Shown: positions 33,903-45,632 of the stretch, one piece after another
Position numbering within the stretch: position 1 is the stretch's first letter
Layout of the letters: every line of letters begins with the position of its first letter
Origin: Strigamia acuminata
Taxonomy: Eukaryota; Arthropoda; Chilopoda; Geophilomorpha; Linotaeniidae
Length of the DNA: 64,000 nucleotides
Direction of reading: 5' to 3'
Assembly: GCA_949358305.1 (NCBI GenBank)
Contig: OX442314.1
Span: 9,665,060-9,729,059, forward strand
Translations under genes and position numbers: made by a program
The notes under the pieces: model-generated
What the model was told of the DNA's origin: nothing
The model's database searches: none
Seen by the model: only the letters and a program-made list of their open reading frames with translations

Positions 33903-34190
33903 TCAAGTGAGATGTTACAAGTTTATTACTGTAAACTATCACAAACACACCATTCAGTTAAGATCCAACAAGTGAGATGTTACAAGTTTATTACTGTAAA
34001 CTATCACAAACACACCATTTAGTTAGGATCCAACAAGTGAGATGTTACAAGTTTATTACTGTAAACTATCACAAACACACCGTTCGTTAGAATTCAACAA
34101 GTGAGATGTTACAAGTTTCAGGTATATTACTGTAAACTATCACAAACACACCGTTCAGTTAGAATCCAATCCAACAAGTGATCTTTGTTA
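33903..34190. repeat. Subterminal 64-66-bp tandem repeats of the MULE
   Basis: Four and a half units with CAAGTGAGATGTTACAAG and TAAACTATCACAAACACACC, starting at 33904, 33970, 34034 and 34098. They lie just upstream of the transposase ATG, where promoter or transposase-binding repeats are common in this superfamily. Confidence 0.93.
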
Positions 34191-34221
34191 CAAATTCATC
34201 TCTTTATATATCTCAACTCCA

Positions 34222-34462
34222 CCCCCACGTCATTGGTTCGTTTCGCTTTTCTCGTTTTCACGTTCTCGCTACGTTCCCGTCCTCCCGTCCTCGGCAACCC
34301 GAAACTTCACATAGCGCGTTTTTGGCGCACCATACCATAGCCGGCCGAATGATGGCTGTTTGTGGAAATAGCCGGCCCAGTGACGGCCATCTATTCCCAC
34401 AAACGTTTGTGGAAATAGACACATGTCTATTCCCACAAACGTTTGTGGGAATAGACAATGCG
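34222..34462. repeat. Right terminal inverted repeat of the MULE
   Basis: Complement of the left arm; carries a roughly 10-bp insertion (TTCGCTTTTC) relative to it. It lies upstream of the transposase gene and so may include its promoter. Confidence 0.93.
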
Positions 34463-34557
34463 TTCTTTTATTGCAGTTTTTGTTGATTATTTTTTTGGTC
34501 AAGTAAAAACAGAAACTTTAAACGCACTTATTTATTTTTTTAAAACTAAAGTGAAAA

Positions 34558-34563
34558 TTTATT
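34558..34563 (-). terminator. Candidate polyadenylation signal for TMED10
   Basis: AATAAA on the - strand, about 365 bp after the TMED10 stop codon, outside the MULE. Its assembly duplicate is at 46056-46061. Confidence 0.5.
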
Positions 34564-34926
34564 TTCAAATGATTTTTAACATATCATTAAACGTTCAAAA
34601 CGTTGATCGAAACAGAATTTACATAAATAATGTCGAATAATGTCAAACAAGATGGCGTCTGTTAATATTTAGTAGGAACGAATTAATTTAAAAACTAAAA
34701 ATAAAACTAAAAGGTGAGTAAAGAAAAAGAAATAGTGAAACCCAATTAAATACTAAATTAAATAATTATTATAATTAAATTTTTGGATTTTTTAGTTTGT
34801 TTGTTGTTGTTTTCATTCCACCAGCTTTCATTGCAAAATTTCGATTTATGTACACAACGTTTTTATAAAATATTAAAAAAAAGAATTTTTTTTTTCTTAA
34901 TTTTTATTTTTTTCTTTTGTTTGTTT

Positions 34927-36306
34927 TTATTCTATTAGTTTTTTGGCTTTGAAAAATCTTCGGAGATAAAGGACTTGCCACGTGGCTAAACCGAGCAAAC
35001 AGCACATTGAAAACACACTGAAGTAGAGAACTCGCGAATTTGTGGATTCTGAAAGGGAAAAAACGAAGAAAGATTTAAGAAATTAAATATGCAATAAGTT
35101 GAATTTTTAGGTTAAAAAATTTAGGATTTTAAATGTTGAAAGAAAAAAAAAATAGAACAATTTGAATTATTTCGTTGAGATTGAATGTTTACTCCTTGAA
35201 ATTCGAACAAGTTAAAATAAAATTTAAAATTCTAAAATATTCAAAAATAAAATTTAAAATTCTAAAATATTCAAAAATAAAATTTAAAATTCTAAAATAT
35301 TCAAAAATAAAATTTTAAATTCTAAAATATTCAAAAATAAAATTTAAAATTCGAAAAATATTCAAAATTAGAAATTAAAATCCGGAAAGATTCAAAATTC
35401 CAATTTAAAATCCGAAGAAATTCAAAATTTCAATTTAAAATCGAAAGAAAATTCAAAATTTTAATTTGAAATCCGAAATATTTCAAAATTTCAATCTAAA
35501 ATCCAAAATAATTCAAAATTTCATTCTAAATAAAACCCAAAAAAATTCAAAATTTCAATTTAAAATCGAAAAATAATTCAAAATTTCTATTTAAAACCAA
35601 AAAAAATTTAAAATCTCAATCTAAAATCCAAAAAAATAAAAAATATAAATAAACAAAAACCAAATAACCATTAGTATCTCTCATTTCTTCCTCCCGCTGT
35701 CTCATATAAGTAAAATCATTCACAATCGTTTCCGACAAATCCTCCAATTTTCTCAACTCAACCTCCAAAGGCTTCAACTTCGACGCTTCAGCCAACTAAA
35801 AAAAAAAACCAAAAAAAACCAAAAAATTAAAAAAAACCCAAAAAACCTCAAAAAAACCTCACAGAATCATATTGCTTGGCCTCAATGCCCCTCTTCAACG
35901 ACAAATAAACTTCGATTTCCTTCTCCTCCACCCTGGTACCAGCCGGCACCTTCGACACGATACAAATTTCATAAATATCGTAATCGTCGACCGAAAACGA
36001 CAATTTTCCTTTCCCGTTAATATTTTCTCTGCTCGTCAAAACATGGCCCTTCGAGTCCGTCACCTGAAACAAATCACAAAAATAGATTAGAATGTGCGCC
36101 AAGTGTTGGTAAATATGGTAACCGACTATGAGGTCAATTTTCTGGCCGGGCGCCTCGGAAATCTCGTATTCGCCGGCCGTGAATCCTTCTTTGTGCACTT
36201 CGTCTTTGAAGCATTTCCGGGAGTTCGGATGCAGGTGGAATCTGAGTGCGTCTACATTGAGGGCTAAGATGGCGAATAGAAGTGGTAGGGTTTGTACAAG
36301 TTCCAT
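34927..36306 (-). CDS. TMED10: TMED10 (p24 delta) cargo receptor, copy before the gap
   Basis: Exons 36306-36127, 36063-35863, 35795-35669 and 35048-34927 on the - strand give 209 aa (human 219, fly bai about 206). Start chosen at MELV because a signal peptide ([20 protein letters not shown]) follows at once; the frame upstream is open but looks like leader. Then a GOLD domain with both conserved Cys ([15 protein letters not shown]), a coiled coil ([17 protein letters not shown]), one membrane helix and the tail [11 protein letters not shown] with FF and KKxx coat-binding signals. The protein cycles between ER and Golgi in COPI/COPII vesicles, sorting GPI-anchored and other cargo. The 63-bp first intron uses an unusual donor, ATA|GTCGGT, and is stop-free and a multiple of three. 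Same gene as 46425-47804 if the duplication is artificial. Confidence 0.96.
35195..35645. repeat. AT-rich minisatellite in TMED10 intron 3
   Basis: 29-bp units (AAAATAAAATTTAAAATTCT + AAAATATTC) at 35215-35350, then a decayed TTCAAAATTTCAATTTAAAA series. Duplicate at 46693-47143. Confidence 0.9.
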
Positions 36307-36459
36307 ATATGAGAGATTGGAGTCCTCTGCAAGCGCCGACTGGCTCTTTAGGGTTAATAACTTGATAGACGAACGTGGCAACTGCGCCGCCACTGTGATC
36401 GCGACACGATGACTTCCGGTTTTGGGTTGAGCGGTGTCTAGCGGCTGTTTTGTGAACAT

Positions 36460-38296
36460 TTTTGTGAACGTGTTGTTGTGTTTTTTGGTGATTTGGGAGT
36501 GTGGAAATGAAAATTTTTGAAGAATAAAATAAATTTATTTGGGTTAAATTATATTTTTTGTTTAAAAATATCGTTTTCGTAAGAATTTTTTGTTTAAACA
36601 TTGAATCAGTCTTTTTCTAGTTCTAGTTCAGTTTTGTTTGTACAAGTGAACTAGGAATCTGGAATACTGGATACATTTTTGTAATATGCTTATAAAAATT
36701 TACAATATTTTGGGATTTTTTGTTGAAATTAATTTCTCAACCATTTTGTTGAATTCATGTTTCTCTTTATTTTCTTTTAATTTTCGTTTTTTTGATGACG
36801 TATCGTCGGCCTATCGTGAAGTCGAGCGTGAAGTTCTGAATCGAGCCTCCATTTCCTAGCAGAGTTGTGTATCTATAACTGAACTGGGAAACTGCAAACC
36901 TGTCGTAAAATCGAGCAAAGTTTCCAAATTTTTGAATTTTAATTTCTCATTTCCTTAATTCAAAATTTTCGCACAAAATTTCTACTTAAAAATCGTTAAT
37001 TTTTAAAAATATGTATTCCATTTTGCTTCTTGAATGACGTCAAATACACGTCCCGCACTTGGATCCAGGACCAGAACTAGATCTAACAAATCCAACGCCA
37101 TTTTCATAATGGCCGCCGATAAAATTCGAAATAAATAAACAAACACGATTTATATTTCATAATTTAAGGCACAAATATTTTTATTAGCTTAAAGTGCTCT
37201 TCCTCAAAGTGACACATAAGACTAAATGTATAATTAGCAATTTTCTTTTGCATAGCACAAAACATTTGTAGTACAAAATATTTCTCTTTAGCAAAAATAT
37301 GTGGCCCATTGACAAAACTTTGGCCTTATGGAATTAAAAAAAATGCACAACACTGGAGGTTTATTTATTTATTTATTCAGTAGCCATTTAATTTACGAAT
37401 TTAATTTATTGAGGTAATTTTTGTAATTTGCTGCTTATATATATATTTATTTATATATATCTTAAAAAAACACTAGAAAATACTCAAAAACACTTATTGA
37501 TACAATGACACAAGACAGATCTATCAAAACTCATTTCCAAGTGACAAAACACGACACTAACACTTATATTTTTATCTCTTAACTTCAGTTTCACATCGAA
37601 AAATTAAATCTCTCCTTATAAAGTTCATTTCATAATTTATTTTGGTAAGGAAGGCAGAAAGGCATTCGAATTTAATGGAAGATACTTCTTTTCAATTTTA
37701 ATTTTGAGCATATTGCATCTTGCATAGCAAATTGAGACAAATTCTTGACCAAGGCAACATTGGTGGCAGAAAAATAAAAATTTAATATTAATTAGGCCTG
37801 AGATTTTATGTCAAAAATTGTCATATTGCAATAATTTACATTTCCGGGAAAATTTATTGCAATAACAGCAATATTTTGAATTTTCTATAAAATTTACTGC
37901 AAAAATGACAATAATTGGCTTTAATAATAAAATTATTTGACAATATTTGCTTTTATTGCAAAATTTACTGCAAATAATGCAAAAAATTGCATTTTACTGA
38001 GCAATTTACCGCAAATATTGGAATATTTTCCTATATTTTGCATGTAAACAAAACCACTCAGGCCTAATACCCAAAAATAACCAAAAACTAACAAATTTCA
38101 ACAAAAATCCTAATTATGACTCGCAAAACCGACCAAAATCATCCAAAATCCCATCAAAAAAACCGCATTCAAATTCCTTCTTCAAAAAAAAAAACAAAAC
38201 TACCAAATATAAATCCAAAATAAAATAATAAAATTTAAATTTAAAAAAAAAACAAAACAAATGCACAATAAGACTTTCTTTGTACACGACATTATA
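36460..38296. other. TMED10-FOS intergenic region, including FOS 3' UTR
   Basis: AATAAA on the - strand at 37180-37185 is a candidate FOS poly(A) signal (UTR about 1.1 kb). A perfect CRE TGACGTCA lies at 37035-37042 and TGACGTAT at about 36795, upstream of TMED10. 37800-38050 has repeated TTTACTGCAAA/ATTGCAATAA text. Duplicate at 47958-49794. Confidence 0.5.
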
Positions 38297-39620
38297 CTAC
38301 AACGAGACGAGTTTCGGCGGATTGAGACCCTCCGGACTGCCCATGTCGGCGTTGCAATTCCTCTGCTGACTCGAGCACGTCGGGATGATCGGAGTGAGCC
38401 CGGACGAGATGGGAGTCAGGCCCGTCCCGCCCTCCATGAGCGCGTCGAAATTGAACATGCCGTTCGACGGCGTGGTAATGGGCACGCCGGCCATGTCCGC
38501 CACACTCACCGACGTGTTGAGCCTCAGACTCGTGGAATTTGGCGCCAGGTGCAGCGACGTCGGACGGGTCGGATGTTTCAAACTGTTTGCCGCGAGATCC
38601 GGCGACGAGTCGGGCGAAGCTTGTCGCATGTGGTTCGTGTTGTTTAAGCCGTTGGGTTTGCTGTTGTTGCTGCTGTTGTTGTTGTTGTTGTTTTTGTAGA
38701 TGCAGCGATGCGCTTGCAGCACGAATTCCAACTGCTCTTTTTGGCTTTTTAAGTCGCCGATTTCTTTTTGGAGGATCTGTCTGCGTTCTTCTAAGTCGTC
38801 GGTTTCCTGGAGGAAAATTTGGAATTAGTTTTTTGGTTTTTTTTTGGGTTTTTTTTTTGGTTTTTTACATTGATTAGGCAATTTGTGTGGTCCAGTCGTC
38901 GTTTGCGGCATCGAGCTGCGGCTAGTTTGTTGCGTTCGCGACGGACTCGTCTTCGTTCTTCTTCTTCGGGACTTAACTGTTTGGATGGAAAAATTGGGTT
39001 AGAAATTGTGGATAATTGTGTGAAAATTAAAAATGCGAGGTAAAAGTTGACTTTTTTCGCTAAATTTTAACTAAAAATTGATTTTTTTTGGCTATATTTT
39101 AACTAAAAATTGATTTTTTTGGCTAAATTTAAACTAAAAATTGATTTTTTGGTTAAATTTTAACCAAAAATTGATTTTTTTAGTTAAATTTGAACAAAAA
39201 ATTGATTTTTTGGCTAAATTTGAACTAAAAATTGATTTTCTGGGTTCTTTTACATTGAAAGCATTAAAATATAGTATTTGTGATAAAAATTTTAACTAAA
39301 AATTGTTTTTTTTTTTGTTGAAAATTTTATCTAAAAATTTATTTTATTTTTCAATTGAAAAATTTCATGAAAAAAATATTTTTTTCAAAATTTGACAAAA
39401 AAATTGATGTAATTTGCTCCTTTATCATTGAAAACATTAAAAAGAATTATTAATCATGAAAACTTGTACAAAAAAATTCATTTTTATTTTATTTTCCCTT
39501 GAAAAATTTCATTAAAAAAATCCCAATGCCAAAAAAAAACCTCAACCAAGAAAATCGATTAATCATTATTTTTTTTCCATTGAATAATATCCCCATTTTA
39601 AATGTTTAATAATAAAAATC

Positions 39621-39672
<52 letters not shown>

Positions 39673-42600
39673 CATTCAATATTTTCATTCAAACATTTCA
39701 AGCTTTCTGCATTTATTTCTACGTGATCCCCATCCCAATTCCAAATAAAAACAGTTAATTCCAACCAACCTCACTAGAATTCTAATCACCTATAACCTTA
39801 AAATCCGCTTAATAAAATAAAAAAAAAAAAAAAAAAAAAAAAACACTCAAGGTACGTCTCAATTCCTGAATCAAAAATCTCCCTTCAAAGCCAAATTTAA
39901 CCAAATTAAATACAACAACAACTCCTTAATGTTTCCGGCATTATACATGCAAATAACCCTTCCAATACATAAATTTCAATCACAATTTTTTTACCAAACC
40001 AAATTCCAACCCTTAAAAACCTCCTTTCCCATCCAAAAAAGCTCAAATAACCAACAAACACATCAAACCCGTCCTTAAACGCACAATAAATTTGACATAA
40101 AACCGCACTTTACCCTTAAATCTTACGTCAAATCGATCGATCGCGTCAAAACATTCGATGTGACCATTAATTATTTGAACCCCGCAAAACCATCGATGTA
40201 TCAAATCCAAAATGGACGTTCAAAATCCACTACGAACGATACATCGACCATGCAAAGCTCTTTCAATTCAATTGCAACCTATCTCGGTAGAACCTCCACT
40301 CGTGACAATTTTTCTTTTAATACCTTTTCGTCTCTGTTGGGTCTCCGTCCGCCCATGCGTCCGGACGCCTTTCTCGTGCCGATGGTCCTCGGCGGCGGCG
40401 AAGGCGACGAATACCACAAAGAATCTTCTTTGATGTTTTGGTAGTTGGATGAGTTGGTTGAAGTGTTTGATGTGTTGTTTATGCTGTTGACAACAGGTGG
40501 AACAAAACCTGCTTGGTGTTGGTGGTTGTTTGGAAGTGGCACGGATTGTAGTTCAATGAAAGTCTGTTCAATATTCCTCAGGGTTGTCGGCGTCAACGTC
40601 GGAGTCGTCCTGGTTGGGATTCCTGTGGAAAATCCATCCAGGGTTGCAAACTACAAGGAAAAAAAAACAATATTATTAATTATTAATTTATAGTTACAAT
40701 TTGACATTTTCAAAACACAACAAGGAAAAAAAAAACCTTTTTTCCTCCTTAATTCAGGGAAAAAAGTTACCTTTTCTATGCAATAATTTGTTTTGAAATT
40801 TATTACATTAGTGTGCATTGTTGCCAGCAGGTGGAAACTGTAAAGCCTGATATTTACAAGTTTTTTGGGCTGGAAATTTTGTTTATGGGGTGTTTGATTT
40901 TGTGTTTTGAGTGGTGTAATAAATCACTCTTTTCATGTCACACACTCAAATTAAGCAGTATCAATTAATTGCGTACAGGAAATGAGAAACAAATTCATTT
41001 CTATTTCCCCCTGCACCTCCAACTCACCCCTCTGTTTCATTATTTCTTGTCCTGTTCAATCCCAGTTTGACTTAGAAACATGATAATTTATTTTAGTCAG
41101 CCCCACAAGTAAAAAATTGGACTGATAAAAACGCAGTTGGAATGACACAGCTGTTTCAATTCTCAATGGAGCAAGATAACATTAGGCTTATATTTTATTT
41201 CAAAGTGGGCCCAATATGTGTGTGGCTTTTTTAAATATTTAAGCTTCTTAGTCGAAATAGTCCAAAATTTAAGGTTCTTTTAGACAAAATGCATCAAAAT
41301 TTAGTGAAAATAGTCCAAAATTTAAATGTATTTAGTGAAAGTAGTCCAAAATTTAAATGTATTTAGTGAATGTAGTCCAAAATTTAAATGTATTTAGTCA
41401 AAATAGTCCAAAATTTAAATGTATTTAGTCAAAATAACCTCAAATTAATGAAAATAGTCCAAAATTTATCAAAGCAGTCTAAGCAGCCAATTAGTACCGG
41501 TAAGCTGATTTAGTCAAAATAGTCCATTATTTAGGCTAATTTAATATAAATAGCCCATTATTTAGGCTAATTTAATATAAATAGCCCATCATTTAGGCTA
41601 ATTTAATATAAATAGCCCATCATTTATGCTTATTTAGTCAAAACAGCCAGGTTTTAGTCTAATTTAGTCAAAACAGCCAAGTTTTAGTCTAATTTATTCA
41701 AAATAGCCAAGTTTTAGACTAATTTAGTCAAAATAGTCAAGTTTTAGTCTAATTTAGTCAAAATAGTCAAGTTTTAGACTAATTTAGTCAAAGTAGCCCA
41801 ATATTTAGTCTAATTTAGTCCAAACTTCCATAAATAAAATCCAGCAAATTTGGAATAATCTTCACATAAAATAAAATAGTCCCAATTTGTCTATATTAGG
41901 CCTAGTGAATTAACAAATGTTTCAAATGACCCCCGATTGAAATTGCAGCTGTGTAGTAGTAAAAGTATCAATTTTCATTGTCTTCAACCTCAATTAATGT
42001 ACACTTTCATCAGCGTGGGAAAAACTCATCCATTCTTTCACATTTCCATACAAATTTCCCTTTTTCTTCTCCATTTTTACCTTGACTACACAACACACCT
42101 TGAACTCCCCTCAACAACCTGAAAAACCTTCACGTTTTTTCATACCCAGAACACAACCTAAAAAAAAAAAAATTCTTTCTTCTTAACCCTAAAATAAGCC
42201 TAAACCAAAAATCAGTCACTGATTTCACACAAAAAAAAATCAACAAATCAAAACTGACCTTGAAATCAAACCATATCCTTAAAAAAGAGTTAGGCCTATT
42301 ATTTAAACCTACACTAGTCATCCCCTCAAATTAAAAGTCAACTGTCCCATAACTAAAATTAGGCCTACTTTTTTTTATATCATCATCAAATTAAATGAAC
42401 AAAAAATTCAAAATTCAAAATTCAAAATTCCACTTTCACCATAACATTGTTGACCAAAAAAACTAAAATAAATTTTTAAAAAAATAAATAAAATAACTAA
42501 TAACAAAATTAAATAAAACCATAAAGGCAACAACCAGACCTTGAAAAAAGTCATAAAGAATAAACATTCAGTGCCATGCAACTGTCACGGAATACAAAAG

Positions 42601-43366
42601 GCCATTGGGAACACCATGTGTGCAATCCCAACCCACAAAAACAAAAACAAATTTTTACAAATTTCAACCCCAAAAAAAAACACAAATAAAGTCAATTTTA
42701 ATCCAAAAACCACCACCAGGGTCAATTTCAACAAATTTCAAACCCAAAACCACCCACCTAAACCAACTTAACCCTAATTTCAACTCAAAAAAACACCACC
42801 AGGACCAATTTAACCCCAAAAATCACCACCAGGACCCAATTTATACCCAAAAACCACCACCAGGACCAAATTTAACCCTAATTTCAAACCAAAATTCAAC
42901 ATCAGGGTCAATTTAAACCCGAAAATCACCACCAGGTCCCAATTTATACTAAAAACCACCACCAGGATCACCTTAACCCTAATTTCCAACCAAAAATCCA
43001 AAAAAACCAAAAAATCCAAAAAACCATTTAACTTACTGAAACAAACAATTAAAACAAACCAAAAACCAAAAAACCAAAAACTAACTCTGGGGTGCCCGTT
43101 CAGAGCCATCAAAAAGGGGTGTGGATGTTTCGCCAAAATAGGCCTAACGCCCGCGACTCCGGCCTAACAATTTATGTAGCCGAGCGGACCGATCGCGACG
43201 GGACGAAAATGGCAAAACTCACCGTAGTTGGCGTAACGACTTCGCCGTTCGCCATCGATGACAAAATATCGGCCACAGTCAGTCTAGAATCCGAGTGTTC
43301 GCTGTCGGACGAGTTTGAGCACGAATTACTGCTGTTGCTGCTGCTGCCGCAACTCCTTGAATTCAT
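38297..43366 (-). CDS. FOS: FOS-family bZIP transcription factor, copy before the gap
   Basis: Exons 43366-43223, 40650-40324, 38976-38869 and 38806-38297 on the - strand, all phase 0 and GT-AG, give 362 aa (human FOS 380). Residues 158-193 carry [10 protein letters not shown] and the basic region ([16 protein letters not shown]); the zipper continues through [20 protein letters not shown] to LEFVLQAH, aligning with human FOS without gaps. [16 protein letters not shown] at about 65-80 resembles conserved text of invertebrate Fra/kayak proteins. A Ser/Asn-rich N terminus and Asn repeat after the zipper are low complexity. FOS proteins pair with JUN as AP-1, binding TGAGTCA sites in the nucleus, and are immediate-early genes. 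Start 43366 is the only in-frame ATG after the promoter; the GTG codons upstream are not used. Confidence 0.93.
39040..39245. repeat. About 32-36-bp tandem repeat in FOS intron 2
   Basis: Six units with AACTAAAAATTGATTTTTTGG. It is followed at 39622-39670 by a 49-base A run and at 39817-39842 by a second A run. Duplicate at 50538-50743. Confidence 0.88.
40651..43222. other. FOS intron 1
   Basis: 2572 bp. Contains tandem arrays at 41260-41830 (about 31-bp AGTCCAAAATTTAAATGTAT then AGTCAAAATAGCCAAGTTTT units) and 42690-42985 (ACCACCAGGACCAATTTAAC). No other exon seen. Duplicate at 52149-54720. Confidence 0.7.
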
Positions 43367-43529
43367 CGCACCCACGTAGGCAGAGCGCGGCGCTTGTCAA
43401 TGGGCGAATCGGTCTCGCGGTAGAAAAAGCGCCGATTTTGCGGGCAAGGAGTCGAACACGTTGTAAAACCTACTACAACCTTACGACGATGAGTCATCTG
43501 AGTCTTTACAAGTTGGAAAAGCCCTACAG

Positions 43530-43637
43530 CTTTTATACAAAAAGCATGACATCATCGCTAGAAATAGAACAACACCTCATTACGCTCCAGTCACGTGACG
43601 CACTACGTCATTCGGTTTGCTACGAAACCGACGTCAC
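43530..43637 (-). promoter_or_regulatory. FOS core promoter: TATA box and CRE cluster
   Basis: On the - strand: TATAAAAG at 43537-43530, TGATGTCA at 43554-43547 just upstream, then a CACGTG-containing TCACGTGA (43591-43598), TGACGTA (43610-43604) and GTGACGTCG (43637-43629). The ATG is 164 bp downstream of the TATA box. CRE next to TATA is the known layout of vertebrate FOS, where CREB responds to cAMP and calcium. Duplicate at 55028-55135. Confidence 0.8.
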
Positions 43638-43819
43638 AGCGAGTTTAAAAAGCGAAGCCTTCCGAGAAACTTTATACGCATCGCGCCTTTTAGTGAAACC
43701 CGTTGCATTTCAACGGAACGAATTAAAAAAATGCCGACAAATTCATTTCACGAAACGAAATTTTTGTTTAGATTTTTATTTCTTTCTTGCGTATCGATTA
43801 AAATGAATTAAGTGTTCAA

Positions 43820-44232
43820 TTATTCACGTTGTTGCGTCAGGGGGATTAGTGGTCGTTTTTTTTTAGCCCCAAATCGAAAATTATGTCGCCAGTAGGGCGC
43901 CATGCCATCCGCTTCTCCCGTCCCACACCTTCGCCTCGAAGTCGAGCGTGTGGCGCCCCAATTTGACGCTTGGTGTCGCGGCGCCAGCTTCCGAGCAGAC
44001 GGCGAGGCATTCGACACAAATGACTGCACATATCGATTTATTTTCCCTTCCCCCATCACACACAAAGTGAAAACAACTTTCTATTGTGTGAATAAACTAA
44101 AAACCGATCGATTTTAACCCTAAAAGTCCCAACTACGACAGTTTTTTAATTTTTCCTGGCGACAAAATACGACAAGTCGGCCATCTTTTAAGATAAAGAC
44201 TATTGAATAATTCCCTTTGTTTACCAAATAAG

Positions 44233-44263
<31 letters not shown>

Positions 44264-44890
44264 ATATATAAATATATAAATTCAAGGTAATTTTGGTTTT
44301 CTTGGTAAATTTCCTGGTTAATTGCCATCTGGCAGCGATTCCACGAAATCCCGGGATTAATGAGATCAAACAAATGTTCGGTATTAGTTTTTTTTTATTT
44401 TATTTTATTTTTAATAGGGATCATTGATCTGAAATGAATGGTTCGTCAGATGTCATAAACTATCATCTGTACGGATGGATGAAGAGATTAGGAAGGAATC
44501 CTTCCTTGACCGTGCCATCTTGTGACGCATCATCAAATCAATGTCAACAAGTGTAAAATTGGTAGAAAAGTGGTGGCAGTCGAATCTAATCCTAGGTAAT
44601 TTCCCTTTTTTTCCTTTTCTTTTTTAAAAATGAATTTTTTTCCTTTCCCTTTCGGTGAGGCAGTTACAATTATGAAATTCTTGCTGCTCTCTCTTGCATG
44701 TGGAATTCCAATGGCATTAAATCAAAAATCTCCCGTTCGACGAATGATTATACAAAATGTTTTACGTTACAATTTAAACCATGTATGAAGAAGAAATGAG
44801 GTGATGTTAAGAATGTGGGTCCAATGTGGATTTTTGCAAAGATATATACAATAGAGTATCGATTATCAGAATCAATTGAGAGACCTAGGT
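43820..44890. other. Upstream of FOS, no gene recognised
   Basis: GC-rich island at 43880-44030 with several GGCGCC/GCGCC palindromes; a (AAAT)n tract at 44230-44275. No exon supported. Duplicate at 55318-56388. Confidence 0.45.
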
Positions 44891-44944
44891 GTGTTCATAA
44901 AACCGATTTGTTCGCATAATCAAACCATTAGGTTTTTATACATA

Positions 44945-45425
44945 CCGGTATGATGAAAATTAAAAATTGTTAAAAATCATTTAAAACCGATGAAAAATGG
45001 ATGAAAATCGTTAAAAATCATTTAAAACCGATGAAAAAGGGATAAAAATCATTTAAAAGCATTTAAAACCGATAAAAAATGGATAAAAATCGTTAAAAAT
45101 CATTTAAAACCGATGAAAAATGGATGAAAATCGTTAAAAATCATTTAAAACCGATGAAAAATGGATGAAAATCGTTAAAAATCGATCTAAACTGGATAAA
45201 AATCGATCAAAAGTGGATAAAATGGATAAAAATCATTTAAAACCGATCAAAAATGGATAAAAGTCGTTAAAAATCGATCTAAACTGGATAAAAATCGATC
45301 TAAACTGGCTAAAAATCGAACAGCTTAAAATAATCGATAAACAGCTTAAAATACTCGGTAAAAAGCATAAAAAAAATCGGTAAAAAACATAAAAAATCGA
45401 CTAAAAATCGATAAACATCGATCAC
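44945..45425. repeat. 41-bp minisatellite at the contig end
   Basis: Units of CGTTAAAAATCATTTAAAAC + CGATGAAAAATGGATGAAAAT, decaying into ATCGATCTAAACTGGATAAA. The first contig ends 7 bp after this array; duplicate at 56443-56923. Confidence 0.92.
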
Positions 45426-45432
45426 CGCTGAT

Positions 45433-45632
45433 NNNNNNNNNNNNNNNNNNNNNNNNNNNNNNNNNNNNNNNNNNNNNNNNNNNNNNNNNNNNNNNNNNNN
45501 NNNNNNNNNNNNNNNNNNNNNNNNNNNNNNNNNNNNNNNNNNNNNNNNNNNNNNNNNNNNNNNNNNNNNNNNNNNNNNNNNNNNNNNNNNNNNNNNNNNN
45601 NNNNNNNNNNNNNNNNNNNNNNNNNNNNNNNN
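45433..45632. other. Assembly gap of exactly 200 N
   Basis: A fixed round size points to a scaffolder's default gap rather than a measured distance. Sequence on both sides belongs to the same 11.3-kb block, so the true gap is probably negative (an overlap). Confidence 0.97.

Larger units (their letters stand above)
30354..34462 (-). mobile_element. Complete autonomous Mutator-like (MULE) DNA transposon
   Basis: 4109 bp with long terminal inverted repeats (30354-30584 and 34222-34462; nearly identical inside the outermost bases, apart from a roughly 10-bp indel) and a perfect 9-bp target duplication TTCTTTTAT at 30345-30353 and 34463-34471. Each end carries two 26-bp palindromes made of TATTCCCACAAAC and its complement (30363-30388, 30399-30424, 34392-34417, 34428-34453). 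9-bp duplication plus long inverted repeats fit the Mutator superfamily, and the transposase agrees. Intact coding and matching repeats indicate a recent insertion. Part of the right end reappears at 45633-45960 only because of the assembly duplication. Confidence 0.95.
34135..45432. repeat. First copy of an 11,298-bp duplicated block (probable assembly artefact)
   Basis: Corresponds base for base, at offset 11498, to 45633-56930 in every stretch I compared, including a 49-base A run (39622-39670 versus 51120-51168), minisatellites and all reading frames. It ends exactly at the 200-N gap. Confidence 0.93.

Noticed and set aside
38261-38877. + strand frames rich in Arg, Leu or Cys over the last FOS exon
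   Set aside because: Antisense of the Asn-repeat and Ser/Pro-rich FOS exon (GTT/TGT runs).
42605-42916. Pro/Lys/Thr-rich frame of 103 aa
   Set aside because: Translation of the ACCACCAGGACCAATTTAAC tandem array inside FOS intron 1.
43373-43375. GTG as the start codon of FOS
   Set aside because: A proper ATG lies 9 bp downstream at 43366; non-ATG starts are rare in animal genes.
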